NCBI GenBank assembly: GCA_963789885.1
Contig: CAWBNB010000033.1
Span: 1 to 64,000, forward strand
DNA: 64,000 bases
Source: DATEDA01 sp963789885
GTDB taxonomy: Bacteria; Pseudomonadota; Gammaproteobacteria; Burkholderiales; SG8-39
Direction: 5' to 3'
Part shown: positions 17,996-24,761 of the stretch, in pieces
How the letters are laid out: each line of letters starts with the position of its first letter
How positions within the stretch are numbered: position 1 is the stretch's first letter
Translations under genes and position numbers: made by a program
The notes under the pieces: generated by a model
The model's input: only the letters and a program-made list of their open reading frames with translations
Databases searched by the model: none
What the model was told of the DNA's origin: nothing

Positions 17996-18485
17996 CTAGC
18001 TCCGGCCGAGCCGCGCGAAGATCCCGGCAGCGACCGCCTCGGGCGCGGCGCCCACGTCGGCGACTATCGCATCGGCCGGCTCCTCGAGCGCGGCGAACTG
18101 CGAGTCGAGGAGCGCCGGGTTCATGTAATGGCCGCGGCGGGCCGCGAGCCGCGCCGCGATCATCGCCTTTCGTTCCGCGCAGGTACACCAGGCGGCCGTC
18201 CGGCACGCGGGCGAGGAGCTGCTCGCGGTAGCGCTGCCTGAGCGCCGAGCACGCGAGGACGACGCCGGCGTTGCGCGCCGCGTACTCCCGGAGCACCTCG
18301 TTCAGGCGCGCGAGCCACGGCCGGCGGTCGTCGTCGGTGAGCGGCTCGCCGGCGCGCATCTTCGCGACGTTCGCGGCGGGGTGGTAGTCGTCGGCGTCGA
18401 GGAAGTCGCAGCCGAGCTCGCCCGCGAGCAGACGCCCGACGGTCGTCTTGCCGACGCCGGTGACGCCCATTACGACGACGATCAC
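17996..18485 (-). pseudogene. gntK: Gluconokinase (GntK-type) with one frameshift
   Basis: From GTG 18485 (GGAGG site upstream) the first frame reads MGVTGVGKTTVG (P-loop), 'DFLDADDYHPAANVAKM' and 'LACSALRQRYREQL', ending in 'LVYLRGTK'. Around 18161-18172 the frame breaks. Removing one base restores 'AMIAARLAARRGHYMNPALLDSQFAALEEP' and a tail ending ARLGRS with a stop at 17996-17998. The joined product would be about 162 aa, normal for GntK, which phosphorylates gluconate to 6-phosphogluconate. The total length is a multiple of three plus one, consistent with a single inserted base. Real decay and a consensus error cannot be told apart here. Confidence 0.82.
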
Positions 18486-18534
18486 GCCATCCGCCTCCGA
18501 ATGTGCGGCGATTCTAACCGTCGGATCGGGTAAC

Positions 18535-18981
18535 ATGCGCCGCGTGAAACGACCGCGCCTGCTGCTTGCGCTGATGCTGTGCGCCGCGTTCGCCGCGGCG
18601 CCGATCCGCGCGCAGGATCGCCGGTATGCGTACGAGGTCGAGCTCGCCGCGACCGCGCAGCAGGCGACCGCGCGGGCGGGCGGCGTCGACTGGTCGTGCA
18701 GCGGCACGCGCTGTACGGCGGAAGCGCGCGGCGGCGCGGTGAGCGTGCGCGGCTGCAGCGAGCTCGCGCGCGCGGTGGGTCCGATCCGACGTTACGCGAG
18801 CGAGCTCCGGCAGCTCGGCGAGAAGGAGCTCGCGGAATGCAATCGAACCACGACCGCAGCGGCGCCGGCGGCCGCGCCGAAGAGGCCGACGCCGAAGGTG
18901 GTCGCAGGCCGCGGCACCGCGCCCGAGCTGACCTATACCGGCGTCTGGCCGGGCGGACGCGAGGTGGGGGCGAAGCAGTGA
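18535..18981 (+). CDS. Exported hypothetical protein with Cys pairs
   Basis: 148 aa from ATG 18535; a GTG at 18544 is also possible. The signal peptide ends near PIRAQ. The mature part has four Cys ('WSCSGTRCTAEARGG', 'SVRGCSELARAVG', 'ELAECNRTT') that could form two disulfides. A Pro/Ala/Lys-rich tail ends TYTGVWPGG. I do not recognise the family. It overlaps the next exported gene by GTGA, so the two are cotranslated. Confidence 0.6.
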   Translation: MRRVKRPRLLLALMLCAAFAAAPIRAQDRRYAYEVELAATAQQATARAGGVDWSCSGTRCTAEARGGAVSVRGCSELARAVGPIRRYASELRQLGEKELAECNRTTTAAAPAAAPKRPTPKVVAGRGTAPELTYTGVWPGGREVGAKQ

Positions 18982-19418
18982 GGCGGTGGATCGTCGTCCT
19001 CGCGCTCGCGGCGCTCGCCGCGCCGGCCGCGGCACAACAGGAGCCGAGCGTCGACGTCGCCGTGCGCGTGGCCGACCTTCATCCCTCCGTCAGCGTCGGC
19101 TCGGTCACTTGCGCGCTGTTTGCCGATCCGGACGGGCCGCAGAACAGCGTCGGGTATCTCGGCAGCGGATCGAAGTGGTTTCAGGTCAAGGACGGTCGCT
19201 ACGCGGGGACGCTCACGGTGCCGGTCAGGATCTCCCCTCAGGCGGTGCCGCGTTCCTACAAGTGCGCGCTCTTCCTCATCTTCAAGGAAGGCGACCGCAC
19301 GCTCACCGCGGCCGCATCGCGGATCTCGGACCCGGACCGGATGGAGTACCGTGCCCCGTTCCGGCGTGCTCCCGGATCGTCGTTCCTCGGCGAGGTATCG
19401 GGGCCGTTCGCTCGCTAG
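18978..19418 (+). CDS. Exported hypothetical protein
   Basis: 146 aa from GTG 18978, with a signal peptide ending AAAQQ. The remainder looks like a single beta-rich domain: 'VTCALFADPDGPQNSVGYLGSGSKWFQV', 'GTLTVPVRISPQAVPRSYKCALFLIF' and 'YRAPFRRAPGSSF'. There are two Cys, both in 'CALF' contexts, suggesting an internal duplication of a strand or a disulfide. No family recognised. It is coupled to the preceding exported gene. Confidence 0.58.
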   Translation: MRRWIVVLALAALAAPAAAQQEPSVDVAVRVADLHPSVSVGSVTCALFADPDGPQNSVGYLGSGSKWFQVKDGRYAGTLTVPVRISPQAVPRSYKCALFLIFKEGDRTLTAAASRISDPDRMEYRAPFRRAPGSSFLGEVSGPFAR

Positions 19419-19523
19419 CGGAGCGCCGCCGCGGTCACTTGAGGGCGCAGAAGGCGAACCGCAGCCGGAACCTGCTCACGAGCGGTGAAACAGCGGCGGC
19501 GAGGGTGCTGAGCGCTGCCACGG

Positions 19524-20072
19524 TCACTTGATGGTCCAGAAGTAAATCCAGTCGTTCCCGAGCCGGAGCGTGCGCTCCGGCTTCCAGTCGTCGCCCATCG
19601 AGAAGTCGTGCGAGACGACGCGCGTCCCCGGCTTCAGGTCGCGGAGCAGCTTCGGCTTGAGGCGCAGGTTGACGTCGGGCAGGAGATACAGCGTCACGAC
19701 CGTCGCCTCGCGGATGTCGGCCTCGAACAGGTCGCCGAGGCTGAACGTCACCTCCTTCTCGACGCCCGCGCGGCGCGCGTTCGCATTCGCCTCGGCGATG
19801 CGCTGCGGGTTGATGTCGACGCCGATGCCGCGCGCCCCGAACTTCTGCGCCGCGGTGATCACGATCCGCCCGTCGCCGCAGCCGAGGTCGTAGACGACGT
19901 CGCCCGGCTTGACCCCGGCCAGGCGCAGCATCTCCTCGACCACTTCCTGCTTGGTCGGGACGTAGGGCACGTCGGGCGAGCGCGGGGGCAGCTCCGTCGT
20001 CGCCCTCTGGGCGCACGCAGGCAGGGCGAGAGCGGCCGCGGCGAGGAAAGCGATCAGGCGACGGCGGTCCAT
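19524..20072 (-). CDS. SAM-dependent methyltransferase with a lipoprotein-like signal
   Basis: 182 aa. The class I methyltransferase motif I 'VVYDLGCGDGRIVITAA' (residues about 60-76) is followed by acidic 'GIGVDINPQRIAEA' and 'VTFSLGDLFEADI'. The C-terminal half, 'VSHDFSMGDDWKPE', is typical of small methyltransferases. Its N-terminus is an apparent lipoprotein signal (RRRLIAFLAAAALALPAC), which would put a SAM-dependent enzyme outside the cytoplasm, or the segment is a membrane anchor. Its ATG overlaps the stop of the permease gene at 20072, so the two are coupled. Confidence 0.78.
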   Translation of the reverse strand: MDRRRLIAFLAAAALALPACAQRATTELPPRSPDVPYVPTKQEVVEEMLRLAGVKPGDVVYDLGCGDGRIVITAAQKFGARGIGVDINPQRIAEANANARRAGVEKEVTFSLGDLFEADIREATVVTLYLLPDVNLRLKPKLLRDLKPGTRVVSHDFSMGDDWKPERTLRLGNDWIYFWTIK

Positions 20073-21424
20073 CAGGTCCTCTTGAGTGCGGGGCTTCCCA
20101 GCCGCAGATTCACCGCGAGCAGCACGCCGCCGACGGCGAGCACGCCGATCCCTACCCAGGCGCCGGTGCGGACGTACGCGAGGCTGGAATACAGGAGATA
20201 GGCGCAGGTGGCGACGAAGATCAGCGGCGTCACCGGGTAGAGCGGCACCTTGAACGGCCGGGGCGCGTCGGGGTCGCGGGCGCGCAGCACGAATAGGCCG
20301 ATGCCGACCAGCATGAAGAAGAACCAGAACACCGGCATCGTGTAGTCGACCATCGTTTCGATCTTCGCGGCGAACGCCCCGGCGACGACCAGCGCGAGGG
20401 CCACCGCGGCCTGCACGAGGAGGGCGTTGCGCGGCGCGTCGCTGCGCGCGTCCCAGTGCCCGAGCCAGGCGAAGACCGGCCAGTCGCGGCCGAGGGCGTA
20501 ATTCGACCGCGCCCCGACGATGATCGTCGCGTTGATCGAGGTCAGCGCGGAGACCGCGATCATGAAGCTGATGATCTTGAAGCCGGTCTCGCCGAACTCG
20601 AGCCGGAGCACGTCGGCGGCCACGGTCTGGCTCTTCGCGACGCCTTCGAGACCGAGCGCGCGGACGTAGGCGAAGTTCACCAGGAGATAGAGCACGGTCA
20701 CGGTGATGAGCGACACGGCGAGCGCGGTGACCATGCTGCGCCGCTCCTTGAGCTCCGCCGAGATGTAGGCGCCCTCGTTCCAGCCGCCGAAGGTGAACAG
20801 CACGAACAGGATCGCGAGCGGCGCGCCGGCCATGAACGGCTTCGCTTCGGCCGCCGCCGCTGCCGGGGCGGGCGTCGGCGCGATGAGGAGGATGCCGGTC
20901 ACGATCACCGCGACCACGCCGGCCACCTCGATCACCGTGAGGATGTTCTGCGTGCCCTTCGTCTCGCGGATGCCGGAGATGTTGACCGCGGTCAGCACTA
21001 TCACCGAGAGCGCGGCGTAGATCGACGAGGAGTGCGCGCCGAGGCGCAGCAGGTTGGACGCGTAGTCGCCGAAGGTGTAGCCGAGCACCGCGATCGAGCC
21101 GGTCGTGATGACCGCGATCCGCGCCCAGGCGAAAAGGAAGGAGAGCCCGCGCCCGAACGCGCGCTGGAGGAAGTGGTAGTCGCCGCCGGCGCTCGGATAG
21201 GCCGTCGCGAGCTCGGCGTAGCAGAGCGCACCGATCAGCGAGATGATGCCGCCGACCACCCAGAGCAGGTAGAACGCCGCTTCGCTGGAGCTGTTGCCGG
21301 CGACGAGCGACGGCAGGCGGAAGATGCCGGCGCCGATGACGAGACCGACGATGATCGCGATCGCGTCGATGGTGGAGAGCACGCGCTGGGGCGTGCCTTC
21401 GTGTCCGGAAGCGGGTGTGGTCAT
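20072..21424 (-). CDS. APC-superfamily amino acid permease
   Basis: 450 aa from ATG 21424 (MTTPASGHEG). The first helix block 'VLSTIDAIAIIVGLVIGAGIFRLP' is the APC family signature, and 'CYAELATAYPSAGGDYHFLQRAFG' is the second. About 12 helices follow. It would import an amino acid by proton symport or exchange. A frame extends to 21580 upstream but carries no homology. It is cotranscribed with the methyltransferase gene. Confidence 0.87.
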   Translation of the reverse strand: MTTPASGHEGTPQRVLSTIDAIAIIVGLVIGAGIFRLPSLVAGNSSSEAAFYLLWVVGGIISLIGALCYAELATAYPSAGGDYHFLQRAFGRGLSFLFAWARIAVITTGSIAVLGYTFGDYASNLLRLGAHSSSIYAALSVIVLTAVNISGIRETKGTQNILTVIEVAGVVAVIVTGILLIAPTPAPAAAAAEAKPFMAGAPLAILFVLFTFGGWNEGAYISAELKERRSMVTALAVSLITVTVLYLLVNFAYVRALGLEGVAKSQTVAADVLRLEFGETGFKIISFMIAVSALTSINATIIVGARSNYALGRDWPVFAWLGHWDARSDAPRNALLVQAAVALALVVAGAFAAKIETMVDYTMPVFWFFFMLVGIGLFVLRARDPDAPRPFKVPLYPVTPLIFVATCAYLLYSSLAYVRTGAWVGIGVLAVGGVLLAVNLRLGSPALKRT

Positions 21425-21515
21425 CGGCGGAGTGTTGTTGTGGAAGATGCGGCGGGCGGGAGTGTATCCCACCGGGGATAAACAGCAGCGGCGCGCGCTA
21501 TTTCCATGCGCCGGA

Positions 21516-21635
21516 ACAGACGCTATCCTCTTCAACACGATGGCGCAGACGCTGGTGCAGCGGCGCGCGCCCGCGCACATTCGCGGCCGCGCGATCGGCC
21601 TGTATCAGATGGGTACGCTCGGCATGCGCGCGTTC
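21516..21635 (+). pseudogene. Remnant of an MFS exporter gene
   Basis: A short plus-strand stretch reads 'TDAILFNTMAQTLVQRRAP' then 'HIRGRAIGLYQMGTLGMRAF'. It matches by eye a conserved internal block of EntS-like MFS exporters (FNTxxQTLVQ...RGRxxGLYxMxxLGxRAF). Nothing recognisable precedes or follows it, so only about 40 codons of the gene survive. It fills most of the gap between the amino-acid permease and a TctC gene. Confidence 0.6.
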
Positions 21636-21688
21636 AGGACGGGCGGAACGGGCGCACCGCCGCCAGGCCCGGATGAGCCGGACGGGAG

Positions 21689-22639
21689 CTACTTCAGGAG
21701 CCCTGCCGCCTTCGCGTCCTCGATGTAGGCGCGGCTCTTCTCCGCGACGAACGCCGGGATCTTGTCGAGCGTGACGTCGATCACGTCGTAGCCGCCGTCG
21801 GTGAGCTGCGTGCGCATCCCCGGGTCCTGGTTGAGCGCGAACATGATCTCCGAGAGCTGCTTCTGGGTCGCGGCCGGCGTGGGCTTGGGCACCGCGATCC
21901 CGCGATAGGCGCCGTCCACCCAGTTGAAGCCGAGCTCGCGGAAGGTGGGCACATCGGGGAACGCCGGGTGCCGCTTCTCGGTGGCGATCACGAGCGGCCG
22001 CATCTTGCCCTTCTGCTGGATCGCGAACGGCAGATAGCTCATCGCGCCGCTCACGTGCCCGCCCGCGACCGAGGCCGACAGGTCGCCCGTGCCCTTGAAC
22101 GGTACGTACGTCGTCTTGATGCCGAGGAGCTTGTTCAGCCGTTCCGTCGCCATGTGGTTGGCGGAGAACGTGCCTGAGCCGGCGAGCGTGACCTTCTCGG
22201 GACTCCCCTTCGCCGCCTTCACCAGATCCTGGAACGTCTTGAACGGGCTCGACTCGGGCACGACGATCGCGTCCGCGGTGTACTGGAAGAAGTACACCGG
22301 CACGATGTCGTCGGTCTTGTACTGGACATTACCTTCGAGCGGCTGCAGCACGATGTGCGGCAGGTTAACGCCGGCGACGGTGTAACCGTCCGCCGGCATG
22401 GTGTTCAGCTGTCCCCAGACGAGCCCGCCGCCCGCACCGGGCCGGTTCAGCACGATCATCTGCTGCTTGTACTTCGCCGCGAACACCTGCGCCTGCATCC
22501 GCGCGGTGATGTCCGACTCGCCGCCCGGCGGGAACGGGATGATGTACTGGATCGGCTTGTCGGGGAACGCCGCCGCGCCGGTCGCGGCGAGAGCGGCGGC
22601 GAGCACTGCGATGCAGCGGACGAGCTTGCGCAGGGACAT
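21689..22639 (-). CDS. TctC/Bug-family periplasmic solute receptor
   Basis: 316 aa with a signal peptide (MSLRKLVRC...GAAAFP). It has the Bug-family sequence order: 'PIQYIIPFPPGGESDITAR', 'VLNRPGAGG', 'PADGYTVAGV', 'VPFKGTGDLSASVAGGHV' and 'PAFPDVPTFRELGFN'. These receptors bind carboxylates for TctAB tripartite carriers or act in sensing; no tctA or tctB is in the window. It is downstream of the secretion-X-like gene on the same strand. Confidence 0.9.
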   Translation of the reverse strand: MSLRKLVRCIAVLAAALAATGAAAFPDKPIQYIIPFPPGGESDITARMQAQVFAAKYKQQMIVLNRPGAGGGLVWGQLNTMPADGYTVAGVNLPHIVLQPLEGNVQYKTDDIVPVYFFQYTADAIVVPESSPFKTFQDLVKAAKGSPEKVTLAGSGTFSANHMATERLNKLLGIKTTYVPFKGTGDLSASVAGGHVSGAMSYLPFAIQQKGKMRPLVIATEKRHPAFPDVPTFRELGFNWVDGAYRGIAVPKPTPAATQKQLSEIMFALNQDPGMRTQLTDGGYDVIDVTLDKIPAFVAEKSRAYIEDAKAAGLLK

Positions 22640-22741
22640 TCGATTCCTCTCCTTCAGTCTGGTCTTGGTGATCGCCGGTCCGGTCCTGATGCGCGTCGGA
22701 CGGGAATAGCCCGCCGCCGCGAAAGCGACGACCCTCAGCCG

Positions 22742-23344
22742 TCAGTCGTCGTCGTCGTCCGGGAGCCTGCGCGGGCCGCCGCGGCGCTGCGGGGGAGCGG
22801 TGCCGGTGTCGGTGCTCTGCACCCCGGCTGCGAACGCCAGGGTCTGCTTCGATTTCAGCGGCAGGTAGACGAGCACCGCGGCCTCGTCGCGGATCTCCTC
22901 TATCCGGTACGTACCCTCGATCGTGTCGCCGGTCCGCACGACATAGTTGCGATCGGCTTGGGCGAGGAAGAGGGTGGTCCGCGCATCCTCGACCAGTTTC
23001 CCGAGGTAGGTGAACGGGAGAGGCGGCGCCTCGGGCCGCGGAGGCCGCGCCGCGGCGACGACCGGCGCCGGCGCTGGCGGCTCCCAGGACCGCGACTGAA
23101 ACGGATCCTGCACCGGCGGCGTCGCGGCGCGCTCGCCGAGCAGCTCAAGGCGTACCGCCGGCAGAGTGTCAACGCGGCCGACATCGGCCGAGGTCTCACG
23201 CACGGGCCGCTCCGCACGCTGCGCTGCCGCGACGCTGGACTGCGGGTCGGAACGATCCTGCCCGCCCGCGAAGCGCATCGCGATGAGCGTCAACGCGAGT
23301 GCGAGCGCGTAGAAAATCCACCGTTGCCGCGCGGGGATAGCCAT
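22742..23344 (-). CDS. PilP/GspC-like 'secretion system X' protein
   Basis: 200 aa. One N-terminal membrane segment (WIFYALALALTLIAMRFA) is followed by a Pro-rich linker with 'DPFQSRSWEPPAPAP'. A C-terminal HR-like beta domain then reads 'LPFTYLGKLVEDARTTLFLAQADRNYVVRTGDTIEGTYRIEEI'. That layout is known from inner-membrane GspC/PilP proteins and from a betaproteobacterial secretion-X family. The tail is acidic (DDDDD). No other secretion genes flank it here, so it is either orphan or the edge of a scattered locus. Confidence 0.68.
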   Translation of the reverse strand: MAIPARQRWIFYALALALTLIAMRFAGGQDRSDPQSSVAAAQRAERPVRETSADVGRVDTLPAVRLELLGERAATPPVQDPFQSRSWEPPAPAPVVAAARPPRPEAPPLPFTYLGKLVEDARTTLFLAQADRNYVVRTGDTIEGTYRIEEIRDEAAVLVYLPLKSKQTLAFAAGVQSTDTGTAPPQRRGGPRRLPDDDDD

Positions 23345-23810
23345 TGCTCATTCTCCCCCGAATACTGCGCTGATCGATAGCGGAAAGATCCTTTCGGTCC
23401 GCCCCGCTGCGACGTGACGATATCGCGTCGCCGCCGCGCGCGACGCTTGGCCGCGGTCGCGGCCCTTGACGCGGGCTGCGGTCTGGCCTAGAAACAGGAG
23501 TGCGGGGATTTCGCGACGAGCGCGCCCGCGACAAGAACTCGAACGTAGATCACCAAAGGAGCTGCAGTGCGCCATCGACCATCATTGCACGTCTCGTGCG
23601 CGGAGCATATCGCGCGCGATTCCTCGCTGCCCTAGCAGCGCGGAAGAAAAAAATAAGCCGGCAGCCGGCGTTTGGCTGACCGGCAGCTGACCCCGGTGGC
23701 GCGTCCCCACAGGACCTGAACGCGCTCAGCCGGCTCGACAACGACAAAACTAGAACGAGCGGTTCACCGGTCGCGCGCGAACCGAGCGCGACCGGTGTAG
23801 GGGAACCCGG
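23345..23810. other. Intergenic region between secretion-X-like and AraC genes
   Basis: 466 bp without a supportable gene between divergent neighbours. It holds a short GGCCGC/GCGGCC inverted repeat near 23450-23465 and a perfect 12-bp inverted repeat at 23765-23797, described separately. Otherwise I see nothing in it. Confidence 0.5.
23765..23797 (+). promoter_or_regulatory. Perfect 12-bp inverted repeat before an AraC gene
   Basis: CACCGGTCGCGC at 23765-23776 and GCGCGACCGGTG at 23786-23797, separated by nine bases. It ends 13 bases before the AraC ATG and overlaps the leader. It could be an operator for self-control or a translation-blocking hairpin. The repeat is exact; the function is inference. 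Confidence 0.65.
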
Positions 23811-24734
23811 ATGGGGGCGGTCGAACTGGACGTAGTGGCGTCCGCCGCGGACTTCGTCGCGCACGCCGTTGGCGCGCCGCCGATCCGCTGGCTCGGACCC
23901 GCGACGGAACTCGGACTTTCGGCCGCGCGCTGGCGGCTCGAGAAGCTGCCGCCGATCGGCGGCCGGCTGCCGATGGGGATGCTCTCGTACCGCGCGGCCG
24001 GATCGGCCGTCGCTACGAAGCGCATCGACGGCGAGCTCATCCGCAAGCGCCCGCGCATCGGCTCGGTGACGTATGCGCCGAGCGACGGCCGCGCCATCTG
24101 GTCGGTCGACGGGGCATTCGAGGCGGTCCACGTCTATCTTCCGCCCGCCGCCATCCGGCGGGTCGCCGAGCGGCAGCTCGAGCTCGGCAGCGTTCCCGAG
24201 ATCGACGACTTCTTCGCCGTCGAGGATCCGTGGCTCGCCGGGTACTTCCAGATCCTCATCGCCGAGCTGGAAGTACGCGAACCGCTCGATCGCCGCAGCG
24301 ATCCGCTCCTCCTCGACGAGAGCGAGCATCTGCTCGTGCGCCATCTGCTGCGGCGGTATCCGCGCGGAGGGGGCGGCGATTCGGGTACGGCCGGCACCAG
24401 GGCGCGCGCCAATCCGCTGCGGCCGGCCCTGATGCGCCGGGTCGAGGAGCACGTCCTCGCCAACCTGTCGGGCGACATTACACTCGCATCGCTCGCGCAC
24501 GTGGCGTGCCTGTCGGTGGACCACTTTCTGCGATCGTTCCGGGCCGCCTGCGGGTTGACGCCCTACCAGTACGTGCTCGAGCAGCGGCTGAGCAGGGCAT
24601 CGATCCTGCTCAAGACCGGGAACGCGCCGATCGCCGCGATCGCGCTGCAGTGCGGCTTCGGCAACCCCTCGCACTTCTCGGTGAAGTTCCACGCCCGCTT
24701 CGGCGTCAGCCCGACCCGCTACCGCTCGGGCTGA
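23811..24734 (+). CDS. AraC-family transcriptional regulator
   Basis: 307 aa. The C-terminal ~100 residues hold the double helix-turn-helix: 'RRVEEHVLANLSGDITLASLAHVACLSVDHFLRSFRAACGLTPYQYV', then 'ASILLKTGNAPIAAIALQCGFGNPSHFSVKFHARFGVSPTRYR'. The N-terminal domain is a divergent ligand-binding region, and a low-complexity linker (RGGGGDSG) separates the two. A perfect inverted repeat sits just upstream. It converges with the abhydrolase gene, so its targets are not obvious. Confidence 0.9.
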   Translation: MGAVELDVVASAADFVAHAVGAPPIRWLGPATELGLSAARWRLEKLPPIGGRLPMGMLSYRAAGSAVATKRIDGELIRKRPRIGSVTYAPSDGRAIWSVDGAFEAVHVYLPPAAIRRVAERQLELGSVPEIDDFFAVEDPWLAGYFQILIAELEVREPLDRRSDPLLLDESEHLLVRHLLRRYPRGGGGDSGTAGTRARANPLRPALMRRVEEHVLANLSGDITLASLAHVACLSVDHFLRSFRAACGLTPYQYVLEQRLSRASILLKTGNAPIAAIALQCGFGNPSHFSVKFHARFGVSPTRYRSG

Positions 24735-24761
24735 CCGGCCCGAGCGGCGCGGCGGCGCGGT

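Noticed and set aside
19419..19523. Two CGGTCACTTGA copies flanking a short gap before the methyltransferase gene
   Set aside because: Only about 11 bases are shared and one copy contains a stop codon region; no wider similarity.
23449..23465. GGCCGC/GCGGCC inverted repeat as a terminator
   Set aside because: Six-base stem with no U-run and between divergent genes; likely chance in GC-rich DNA.
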